Of a stretch of 64,000 nt of DNA, positions 10,345 to 17,860 are shown in pieces (the stretch's first letter is position 1; every line of letters starts with the position of its first letter). This DNA is from Acidobacteriota bacterium. Its GTDB lineage: Bacteria > Actinomycetota > Acidimicrobiia > Spongiisociales > UBA5794. Below the pieces are notes generated by a model that was not told the origin of the DNA, searched no databases, and saw nothing but the letters and a program-made list of their open reading frames with translations. The translations under genes were made by a program, and so were the position numbers. The stretch is taken from the NCBI GenBank assembly GCA_022562055.1, contig JADFQA010000003.1:46212-110211 (forward strand), given 5' to 3'.

Positions 10345-11340
10345 CTACTCGCGGGTTGGCAGTCGAAGGAGGGCTACGGCGAAACGATCCTCGGAGTCGG
10401 TCCACCAGTTGGCGACATGGAGGCCGGCTTGGTGCGCCTCGGTGGTCAGTTTCGCAAACGTAAACTTGCAAGACACCTCGTCGTGGATTTCCTCGTCTTT
10501 GTCGAGATGCACCGTGATGTTGAGGTCCTCGATTCGCACATCCATAACGCGAGTTGCGCGTAGGCTCATCGAGACACATTCGCATTCCTCATCCCAGCGG
10601 GCAATGAAATCGAACGCTGGGACGTCAAAATCGGCGCCGAGTTCGCGGTTGAGAACGTGCAGAATGTTCTTGTTGAACTCCGCCGTGACTCCCGCCGAGT
10701 CATCGTAGGCCGCAACAAGCGTAGGGATGTCCTTGATGAGATCGAGCCCGACCAGCAGCCCATCGTCAGGTTCCAGCATGGCAGCAACGGATCGGTAGAA
10801 ACGCACCCGCCCCGGTGCGAGAAAGTTTCCGATCGTCGAACCGAGGAACGTCACCAGCCGACGTCCACATCGGGGGATCATGGGGAGATCGGTATGGAAG
10901 TCGCCTACGAGGCTTTCTGTCTCCAGCCAAGGAAACTCCCGTTGCAGGGAATCTGCGGCATCTCGGAGCGCTGACTCGGATATGTCGAAAGGGACGTACC
11001 GTGTTCCACTGCCTACGCGTTCCATGGCGTTGATGAGGAGTCGCGTTTTCACCGAGTATCCGGACCCGAGCTCCACAAGTTCGACGGGTTCAACAGCAGC
11101 CAGCATGTCGTTTGCGTACTTCGTGAGGATCTCGGTCTCTGCTCGGGTCAGGTAGTACTCGGGTAGCTGGGTGATCTCCTCAAACAGCGCCGATCCGCGA
11201 GCATCGTAGAAGTACTTCGAGGAGAGTTCCTTGCGTGTTTTTGTCAGTCCTCGGAGTACGTCAGATGCCAGATCCGCGCCGAAGTCAGCTTCATGTGACA
11301 GGCGCCGCACGGTAGCTCCCTCCCCGAGACGCGGGGTCAT
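10345..11340 (-). CDS. egtD: Histidine N-alpha-trimethyltransferase EgtD
   Basis: A 331-residue SAM-dependent enzyme that converts histidine to hercynine, the first step of ergothioneine synthesis. The family landmarks KYFYDARGSALFEEIT and LPEYYLTRAETEIL near the N-terminus, VELGSGYSVKTRLL for SAM binding, and TFLGSTIGNF are present. The reading frame is open to 11415, but the ATG at 11340 overlaps the egtC stop as ATGA. The gene is therefore the coupled last member of egtB-egtC-egtD. Confidence 0.95.
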   Translation of the reverse strand: MTPRLGEGATVRRLSHEADFGADLASDVLRGLTKTRKELSSKYFYDARGSALFEEITQLPEYYLTRAETEILTKYANDMLAAVEPVELVELGSGYSVKTRLLINAMERVGSGTRYVPFDISESALRDAADSLQREFPWLETESLVGDFHTDLPMIPRCGRRLVTFLGSTIGNFLAPGRVRFYRSVAAMLEPDDGLLVGLDLIKDIPTLVAAYDDSAGVTAEFNKNILHVLNRELGADFDVPAFDFIARWDEECECVSMSLRATRVMDVRIEDLNITVHLDKDEEIHDEVSCKFTFAKLTTEAHQAGLHVANWWTDSEDRFAVALLRLPTRE

Positions 11341-12107
11341 GACAACTCCAACGGTTGGAGTTGCACGCCATCGGCGGTGACGTGGACCAGGTGGTGTTCG
11401 GGCACTGGCCGCCAATCGTCGCGGTCGTCGAGCGGTTCAGACACCACCCACGATCCGGTGGAGCGCGCAGCGGTGTAGAGACTGTTGAGTGGTTCGTTGA
11501 CCGAGTGACGGGCCGCGACGACATTCGTGCCATCTGCAATGACGACGTTTAGTGTTGCCTGCGAGTCGTGTCGGCGGACCAGCTCCCCAATCGTGCCAAG
11601 CCCATCGATCATTGCTTGTGCGAGGTCTCCCGAGTAGTGCTCAAGAACGACCAGCAGGAGCGCGAGCGAGTCGCTGACCGTGTGGAGTTGCTCGTAGGAT
11701 TGTGCGCTCAGCGAACTGACAAGTTCGCGCCCAAGAGCACCTCGGAACCCTGCAATGAAGCCGTTGTGCACGCCGGCCATGGTGCCTACAACGAAGGGCG
11801 CAACATTCGCTGCTCCGACGGGTATGCCTGAGCTGGCGGAGCGTACAGCAGCGAGAAATGCATGTGCAGACAACCGTTGCGCGAGGTGAGGCAAGTTGGC
11901 GTCTTGCCAGGGCGCTAGCGGCGTGACATAGCGCAGCGGTCTCGGATCGATCCCGTCCCACCATGCAACACCGGTCCCATCAACGTTGACTTTCCCGTGG
12001 AGTTGCTCCCGAGGAGCATACGATTGGTGTTCTAACGAGTGGGGTGGTCGGTACAAAGCTTCGGCGAGAGGGATCGGATTCCCAATGTAGGCTGCGATTC
12101 TGCACAT
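11337..12107 (-). CDS. egtC: Gamma-glutamyl hercynylcysteine sulfoxide amidohydrolase EgtC
   Basis: A 256-residue class II glutamine-amidotransferase-like hydrolase that removes glutamate from the EgtB product. It begins Met-Cys-Arg-Ile, so C2 becomes the N-terminal nucleophile after Met removal; this decides the ATG at 12107 although the frame is open much further upstream. TMAGVHNGFIAGF is the conserved amidotransferase strand. Only one base separates it from the egtB stop, and its own stop overlaps egtD. Confidence 0.93.
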   Translation of the reverse strand: MCRIAAYIGNPIPLAEALYRPPHSLEHQSYAPREQLHGKVNVDGTGVAWWDGIDPRPLRYVTPLAPWQDANLPHLAQRLSAHAFLAAVRSASSGIPVGAANVAPFVVGTMAGVHNGFIAGFRGALGRELVSSLSAQSYEQLHTVSDSLALLLVVLEHYSGDLAQAMIDGLGTIGELVRRHDSQATLNVVIADGTNVVAARHSVNEPLNSLYTAARSTGSWVVSEPLDDRDDWRPVPEHHLVHVTADGVQLQPLELS

Positions 12108-12108
12108 G

Positions 12109-13446
12109 TCAGATGTCCCAGACCAGCCTGATTCCGACGAATATTTGCCGCCGGATCGGAATGTCCCAATTGCGGAACGTTGTTCTTGCGACAAGCCGCG
12201 ATGTCGCCCATGACGCACCCCGTAACACGCGATAGTCTTCGCCGAAGAAGACTTCGGAATATTCGGGGTATGGGAACGTCGAGAACCCCGCGTACCCCTT
12301 GAAATACGAGGTGGTCCATTCGTACCCGTCGCCGAGTAGTTGTTCAACGCCGTAGGCGCTCGCCCCGGTGGGGTAACTCCCGACAGGAGCGGGTCCCCAG
12401 CCGATGCGGCCGAGGTTAGCCGTCTCGGGTGTTGGTGGTGTCTCACCCCAGGGGTACTTTCTCGACTCCTGTGCTGCGGGATCCCATGCGGCAGCCTTCT
12501 CCCATTCGAGTTCGGTTGGAAGGCGACCGCCCGCAAACGCGGCGAACGCCTGCGCCTCGTGGAAGTTGACATGCTCCACCGGCTCGGCTGGATCGAGTGA
12601 ACTGAGATGTCCGAACCGGCGCACAAGCCAGCCGCCGTCGAGGTCGGGGATCCATCCCTGGGGGGTGGTATGGCCGTGCTCCGCTAGCCATTCCCGACCT
12701 TGTTCCGTCCAATGGTCAGAGTTCTGGTAACCGCCAGCCTGTACGAACTCGTCGTAACGCCGCGCAGTCACGGGGAATTTGTCTATCGCGAATCCATTGA
12801 GGTCGATCAGGTGTGCGGGTCGCTCGTTGTCGTAGGCGTACATCAAGTCGTTGGTACCAAACATGAACGTTCCAGCGGGAATTGTCACCCTGGTGGCGTC
12901 GTCAACAGCAGCGGCACGTTGGGGAAGGCGGCGTCTGGCGGCCACAACGTACGGTGCGAGGTCGCTGCGAAGGTCGAGCGCTTGCAGAACCGTTTCCTGA
13001 TGTTGGGCTTCGTGTTGGGCGATCATCGACCACACATACCCGTCAGCCAAGAGCGGGCTTTCGGGGTCAAGGTCGTGGTGTCTGAGGACGTCGAGGGCTT
13101 CGCCACGTACGTTGTTCAGGTAGTCCGTCGCCTCCTTCCTCTCAAGAATCGGGAGACCACCACGCACCCACCGCGGGTTATCGAACGGGTTGTATAGATC
13201 GTCGAGGACGGGGTCCCTGGCCTCGCGCCCGGCGATCTTGCGGAGAAGCCAGAACTCCTCGAAATTCGCAATATGTCCCATGTCCCAAACGATTGGGGAC
13301 ATAAGCGGGTCAAATTGTCGATGAAGATCGTCGTCGGTGAGGGCGTCCGTCATCCGAAACGTTCCCGAACGAACCGTGGTCAACTGCGCCTCGAGAAGCG
13401 ACCGTCGTGTGGCAATCGCGGTCGCGCCGGATTGGTCGGCTGTCAT
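12109..13446 (-). CDS. egtB: Hercynine oxygenase EgtB
   Basis: A 445-residue non-heme iron sulfoxide synthase joining hercynine to gamma-glutamylcysteine. The N-terminal DinB-like domain supplies iron-ligand histidines (MGHIANFEEFW and AQHEAQHQETV), and the C-terminal formylglycine-generating-enzyme fold ends RNWDIPIRRQIFVGIRLVW. The ATG at 13446 has GGGAAGG upstream; an in-frame ATG at 13467 is the alternative. Neither egtA (gamma-glutamylcysteine ligase) nor an obvious egtE lies beside it, so those steps must be encoded elsewhere. Confidence 0.94.
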   Translation of the reverse strand: MTADQSGATAIATRRSLLEAQLTTVRSGTFRMTDALTDDDLHRQFDPLMSPIVWDMGHIANFEEFWLLRKIAGREARDPVLDDLYNPFDNPRWVRGGLPILERKEATDYLNNVRGEALDVLRHHDLDPESPLLADGYVWSMIAQHEAQHQETVLQALDLRSDLAPYVVAARRRLPQRAAAVDDATRVTIPAGTFMFGTNDLMYAYDNERPAHLIDLNGFAIDKFPVTARRYDEFVQAGGYQNSDHWTEQGREWLAEHGHTTPQGWIPDLDGGWLVRRFGHLSSLDPAEPVEHVNFHEAQAFAAFAGGRLPTELEWEKAAAWDPAAQESRKYPWGETPPTPETANLGRIGWGPAPVGSYPTGASAYGVEQLLGDGYEWTTSYFKGYAGFSTFPYPEYSEVFFGEDYRVLRGASWATSRLVARTTFRNWDIPIRRQIFVGIRLVWDI

Positions 13447-13527
13447 GTGTTGCTGCCTTCCCGGCATGTCGAGGCTTCGACCCGACCAACCCAGCGCATT
13501 GCTCCGGTATTCCGAAGCTGAGACCGG

Positions 13528-14937
13528 TCAGACATCAGGGTCGTCGACGACTTTGCCAGGGTTCCACAGCCCATGTGGATCCAGGGAACGCTTGATGAGG
13601 CGCATGAGATCGAGTTCTTCATCGTCCAGCACCTCTGCGGCTCTGCGAAACTTTCGCTGCCCAAGGCCATGTTCGGCGCTTAGAGACCCTCCGAGATCCA
13701 GAGCCGCATCCTCGATGACCAGTGTGAGCGCTGGGCCGAACACAGTGAACTCCTCTTCAGACATTGCTGGCGGGCGAAGCACGTTGTAGTGGATGTTGCC
13801 GTCGCCGATGTGTCCGAATACCAACACCCTGGCATTGGGAACCAGTGCCGCTACCCCTTTATCGGCGGCTGCTATGTATTTCGGAATGGCGCTGATCGGG
13901 ACGCTCGAATCGCCCTTAACACATGTTGGATCTTCCACAATCAAGGCAGCAATACGCTCGCGAATGTCCCACAGCTTTCGCGATTGTGATGCAGAGGCTG
14001 CGATTATTGCATCGGCGATCAAACCATCGTCGGCGGCAGCGCTGATGACATTGAGGAGCATCTCCTCAAGAGGAACTCGCTTTGAGGTCGCCGCAAACTC
14101 GGCGAGGACGTACCACTCGTACGAGCTGCCCATCGGTGACGTTGTGGTGTCCACGACGGATTCGACGGCGACACCGCTCATTAGTTCAAAGGTCGACAAG
14201 AATTCGTCGAGTTCGGCGCGGCATCTGGCCAAGAGGTCCACGGCCGCCGCACATGTGTTCATTGCAAAGAGCACCGTCTCCGACAACTGTGGAGGCGGAA
14301 ACAGCTTCAACTTTGCCGCGGTGATGATGCCGAGTGTTCCCTCGGCACCGATGAAAAGGTGTTTTAGGTCGTACCCGGTGTTGTGCTTCGGGAGGCGGTT
14401 CAGTCCGTTCCAGATTGCACCACTTGCCAGCACGACTTCGATGCCGAGTACGAGGTTGCGTGCCATGCCGTACCGAACGACGTTCGTCCCTCCAGCGTTG
14501 GTGCTCAGGTTGCCGCCGATTTGGCTGCTCAAACCTGCGTGTCGCAGCGGAAACAGCCGATCGTTGTCGGCTGCGAGTTGCTGAAGGTCGACAAGCAGAT
14601 ATCCGGCTTCCACCGTAACGGTGTTCGAGAGCAAATCGAGGTCCCGAACTGCGGTCATGCGTTCGAGCGACACCACCACACTCTTGTCGTCGCCAACGGG
14701 CACAGATCCTCCGACCAAGCCGCTGTTGCCTCCGTGTGGCACCATGCTCACCGCTGCTTGTGCGCACACTTGGACGATCGCGGCGACTTCTTCGGTCGTT
14801 CGCGGCCGCATCACTGCAATCGGTTGTCCATGATAGTTTCTCGTGACATCCGTTGCATACCGCGCCACCGCTTCGGAGTCGGCGATCGGACCGTCTCCGA
14901 TGGTTGCAAGTTTCGAGAGCAAGTTTGAGGCCGTCAT
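13528..14937 (-). CDS. FAD-linked oxidase (GlcD/D-lactate dehydrogenase family)
   Basis: A 469-residue flavoprotein of the vanillyl-alcohol-oxidase fold. The PCMH-type FAD domain shows MVPHGGNSGLVGGSVP, LSSQIGGNLSTNAGGTNVVR and LFIGAEGTLGIITAAKL. The C-terminal part carries VFGHIGDGNIHYNV and the closing LSAEHGLGQRKF. It likely oxidises a D-2-hydroxyacid; the exact substrate cannot be read from sequence. The frame is open to 15030, but AAGGA lies before the ATG at 14937. It is on the egt strand, 60 bases downstream of egtB's 5' end. Confidence 0.9.
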   Translation of the reverse strand: MTASNLLSKLATIGDGPIADSEAVARYATDVTRNYHGQPIAVMRPRTTEEVAAIVQVCAQAAVSMVPHGGNSGLVGGSVPVGDDKSVVVSLERMTAVRDLDLLSNTVTVEAGYLLVDLQQLAADNDRLFPLRHAGLSSQIGGNLSTNAGGTNVVRYGMARNLVLGIEVVLASGAIWNGLNRLPKHNTGYDLKHLFIGAEGTLGIITAAKLKLFPPPQLSETVLFAMNTCAAAVDLLARCRAELDEFLSTFELMSGVAVESVVDTTTSPMGSSYEWYVLAEFAATSKRVPLEEMLLNVISAAADDGLIADAIIAASASQSRKLWDIRERIAALIVEDPTCVKGDSSVPISAIPKYIAAADKGVAALVPNARVLVFGHIGDGNIHYNVLRPPAMSEEEFTVFGPALTLVIEDAALDLGGSLSAEHGLGQRKFRRAAEVLDDEELDLMRLIKRSLDPHGLWNPGKVVDDPDV

Positions 14938-14983
14938 GGCTGTTGTGTCCTTCGCGGTTTGGAACTCTGTCAGGGGTCGGTCG

Positions 14984-15781
14984 TCATTGCCGAGGCGATG
15001 CCGAGAATACAACTTCGAGGCGAGCCTCATTCTCGCCCGTCACGAATCCGCCGATGCTGGGTGGGTTAACACCGAAGTCGGTGATTACAATTTCGGTCGC
15101 ACCGAGAATCCGCTGCTGGTGAAGACCGCAAATGGGTTGGCGGAGAACAGACGCGCGACATTGCTGTCTCGGCGACTCTGATCGGAGCGAAACGTCGTCA
15201 GGTCGATCGAGATTTCGGAAACTCCGTCGAGGTCGATCATGCCCGAGAGGGTCGTTGTCCGGCCCACGGCGACTGCCGCAAGACCGCTCGCAGCGAGGGT
15301 CTCCGGCACACTATATGTGGCCACGCCGCTCTCGATTGTGAACCTCCGTGCGACCAGCGCGTCAATCGACGACGACTCGGAGTTGCCGAGGTCGTCGAGT
15401 GCTAGGAACCCAGATTCGATGTCGGAGAGCCCTTGCAAGCCAAGTCCGCCCGCGAGTACAACGACAGAGAAGGCCAGCAGTACCGGCCGCGGGAGCGTCA
15501 CGCTGTCCAGTCGAGGAACAATGATGACCGTGCCAAAAAAGATAATTGCAGCCAGCGGCGCGCCGAACGTGATCATGTGATCCAGATACGCGATTTGAAC
15601 CGCCACCAGCCCCACGAGAGTCGCCAGAAATCCCCACACCAAAAGCGCCGAGGATAACCGTAAGAGTGTTCATAAACACCGGGTCAGGCGACAACAGCGG
15701 GATCGACACGGCAGCCGCGAGCAGTCCAGTCACACTCCCAACCAGGAGGCTTTTGGGGATTGGAGATGTGGTTGTGGACAT
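14984..15781 (-). pseudogene. Broken membrane-anchored YceI-like gene
   Basis: Three pieces of one gene lie in different frames. From ATG 15781 a membrane N-terminus runs to about 15640 (MNTLTVILGAFGVG). A -1 shift at a GCTTTTGG run continues it as VWGFLATLVGLVAVQIAYL with further membrane segments and a YceI-like domain (GRTTTLSGMIDLDG, LTTFRSDQSRRDSN). That frame stops at 15085. The YceI ending, GATEIVITDFGVNPPSIGGF, resumes in a third frame and stops at 14984. About 60 residues of the YceI core are missing. AGAGG supports the start. One shift could be a sequencing error; the deletion could not. Confidence 0.75.
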
Positions 15782-15881
15782 GCGTTCCTCTCGCGACAAT
15801 CCGGTCCAGTATGGCCGATGCCGAACCGCTGCCCGTTCGATTTCGCGGAGATACGCTGGACTCGGCTTCGCGTAGGTGGGC

Positions 15882-15887
15882 TAATCT
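15882..15887 (+). promoter_or_regulatory. Putative -10 element of a leaderless transcript (membrane protein)
   Basis: TAATCT is followed by seven bases and the ATG at 15895. No Shine-Dalgarno is present. It supports starting the short membrane protein here rather than at the in-frame codon at 15760. Confidence 0.45.
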
Positions 15888-15894
15888 CGCGGTC

Positions 15895-16251
15895 ATGCGA
15901 ACGTTCCACGCAAACTGGTTCTTTGTGACCGTCATTTCGAACGGGCTGGCGGGCCTTTGGGGGTTAGGACTTGCCTACATCAAAAGAGTCCCGGGCCGGG
16001 CGTTTTCGGTCGCGCGCGGTATGGCGATGACCGCGGTTCTAGTCCAAATAACGGCCGGGGTGATCTTGTTCAACTCCGGTATTGTTCCCGCAAACGCCTT
16101 TCACATCTTCTACGGCATCGTCGCGGCGATTACGCTTGCAATCGTGTATGTATATCGTGCACAGATGGCCCGCAACCCCGCGCTGGCCTATGGTCTGTTG
16201 CTGCTGTTTGTCATGGGACTCGGATTCCGCGCGTGGGCTAACGTGAATTAG
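15895..16251 (+). CDS. Small integral membrane protein, function unknown
   Basis: A 118-residue protein with four likely membrane helices: WFFVTVISNGLAGLWGLGLA, MAMTAVLVQITAGVILF, AFHIFYGIVAAITLAIVYVY and LAYGLLLLFVMGLGF. The histidines near helix starts (MRTFHANW, NAFHIFYG) are the only polar residues that stand out in the membrane. An upstream in-frame start would run into the divergent broken YceI gene. It lies 23 bases ahead of fabI on the same strand and may be co-transcribed with it. Confidence 0.72.
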   Translation: MRTFHANWFFVTVISNGLAGLWGLGLAYIKRVPGRAFSVARGMAMTAVLVQITAGVILFNSGIVPANAFHIFYGIVAAITLAIVYVYRAQMARNPALAYGLLLLFVMGLGFRAWANVN

Positions 16252-16274
16252 GGTTGTGACAAAGAGGTACATGC

Positions 16275-17114
16275 ATGTTGCTTGAAGGTAAACGATTGTT
16301 GATTACAGGGGTGCTTACTGACGACTCGATTGCCTGGCATGTGGCTCGGGTTGCCCAAGAAGAAGGTGCCGAAGTCGTGCTGACGGGGTTCGGTAGGAGT
16401 CTGCGGCTCACGCAACGTTCGGGACGTCGTCTTCCAGTCGAACCAGAGATTGTCGAACTCGACATCAACGACCAGGATCAGCTTGACGCCACGGTTTCGC
16501 GCCTGGACGAGAAGTGGGGCGGTATAGACGGGGCCCTTCATGCCATTGCGTTTGCCCCTGGAAACGCCCTTGGTGGGTCGTTCCTTGACACTGATTCGCA
16601 GGATGCCGCGGTCACATTCGTGACGTCAGCTTTCTCGTACAAGACCCTTGCGTCCGCGCTTCAACCTCTGATGGTCAAGGCCGGTGGTGGTGCGGTTGTT
16701 GCTCTCGATTTCGACAACTCTCAGGCATGGCCGATGTATGACTGGATGGGTGTCGCCAAAATGGCGCTCCAGTCGGTGAACCGTTACCTCGCTTTCTACC
16801 TAGGCGAATACAACATCCGGGCGAACCTTGTCGCGGCCGGACCTTTGGGAACGATCGCCGCGAAATCGATTCCGCATTTCGAGCTTTTTGAGACGGCGTG
16901 GCTGGAACGTGCCCCGCTCGGTTGGGATGTGTTTGACCCCGACCCCGTGGCGCGCATGGTCTGTGTGTTGTTGTCCGATTGGGCAAAGTTCACGTCGGGT
17001 GAAATCGTTCACGTCGACGGGGGTTTCCATGCAGTCTCGATTGGGACGGGTCAGAAATACATCGACGAGCAGCAGCGTCAGCTCGAAGCTGACGCCGCTG
17101 AAGACTCCTCGTAG
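16275..17114 (+). CDS. fabI: Enoyl-ACP reductase, InhA/FabI type
   Basis: A 279-residue NADH-dependent short-chain reductase for the last step of fatty-acid elongation. The N-terminus LLITGVLTDDSIAWHVARVA closely resembles mycobacterial InhA. The catalytic Tyr and Lys are in MYDWMGVAKMAL with FabI spacing (Y-x6-K), and the C-terminal SGEIVHVDGGFHAVSI is typical. AGAGG lies before the ATG. Unlike mycobacteria, no fabG is adjacent. Confidence 0.93.
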   Translation: MLLEGKRLLITGVLTDDSIAWHVARVAQEEGAEVVLTGFGRSLRLTQRSGRRLPVEPEIVELDINDQDQLDATVSRLDEKWGGIDGALHAIAFAPGNALGGSFLDTDSQDAAVTFVTSAFSYKTLASALQPLMVKAGGGAVVALDFDNSQAWPMYDWMGVAKMALQSVNRYLAFYLGEYNIRANLVAAGPLGTIAAKSIPHFELFETAWLERAPLGWDVFDPDPVARMVCVLLSDWAKFTSGEIVHVDGGFHAVSIGTGQKYIDEQQRQLEADAAEDSS

Positions 17115-17130
17115 CGTCGATTCTATCTGG

Positions 17131-17760
17131 CTAGTAGGCGCAGCGGAACGACTCTGGTCCGCGATTGCGGTAGGTGGTGATAAATTCTTCGAGTTCGTCG
17201 TCGGCTCCCGAGTAAGCCTTGAGCCGTCTCCACGAGGTGGCGACCACGGGGCTTGTTAGTCGACTGTTCGGCGACAACACCACGTTGTCGTTGAACCGGC
17301 TAACGATATCGGCAAGTTCAGTTACGACTTCTGGTGCAAGAGTGGGCTGGTACCAGATAACCACCGTGCCGTGCTCGAGAGCATGTACCGCGAGTTCCCG
17401 AGACAACTCTGCTGTGGAGATGCCGCATCTGGGAGATCGGGAGCTGTGGGTTCCGCTCGTTGGCGTCGGGGTGGCGTACGCGAACGTTTGTCCTGTCGCG
17501 ATATGCACTTGGCCTTCGTTTGGAAACGTGGTGACGCCGTCGAGTTCAGCCGGCGTGGCCCGGCGAACAACGATGAATCCGAAGACGCCGAGGACCAGTA
17601 CCGCGACCGCAACCGCAACCCCGTTCTTTAGCCGGCGTTTGCGCTGGGCGGCTTGTTTCGCCTTAGCTTCGGCGAGCTTGCGTGCTTCGCGTCGCTGCCT
17701 CTTTTCGGCTTGTTTCTGCTTGTCGACCGGTTTGTTTGCGGGGCGTTTCTTCTTGGCCAC
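17131..17760 (-). CDS. DUF3105 membrane protein
   Basis: A 209-residue protein with a highly basic, Lys/Arg/Ala-rich cytoplasmic N-terminus (about 1-45), one membrane segment (GVAVAVAVLVLGVFGFIVV) and an outer DUF3105 domain. The family signature appears as PTSGTHSSR and VHALEHGTVVIWY. The function of DUF3105 is unknown; its conserved His and Cys suggest metal or redox chemistry, which is inference. GTG start with AGAGGAGA upstream. It is convergent with fabI. Confidence 0.82.
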   Translation of the reverse strand: MAKKKRPANKPVDKQKQAEKRQRREARKLAEAKAKQAAQRKRRLKNGVAVAVAVLVLGVFGFIVVRRATPAELDGVTTFPNEGQVHIATGQTFAYATPTPTSGTHSSRSPRCGISTAELSRELAVHALEHGTVVIWYQPTLAPEVVTELADIVSRFNDNVVLSPNSRLTSPVVATSWRRLKAYSGADDELEEFITTYRNRGPESFRCAY

Positions 17761-17813
17761 ACCATCTCCTCTGGATGTATCGGTTGTACTTGGCGATCTC
17801 GAGATGTAACTGT

Positions 17814-17837
17814 CGAGGAACTGCGTCTTATTCCTCG
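17814..17837 (-). terminator. Hairpin between copB and the DUF3105 gene
   Basis: A 7-base-pair stem (CGAGGAA with TTCCTCG) and 10-base loop lie just downstream of the copB stop on the minus strand. There is no run of T, so it is a weak terminator candidate. Confidence 0.3.
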
Positions 17838-17860
17838 TGCGGACACATAACGACGGTCGC

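Noticed and set aside
11341..11415. N-terminal extension of egtD
   Set aside because: EgtD families begin close to the ATG at 11340, which overlaps the egtC stop as ATGA; the extension lies within egtC.
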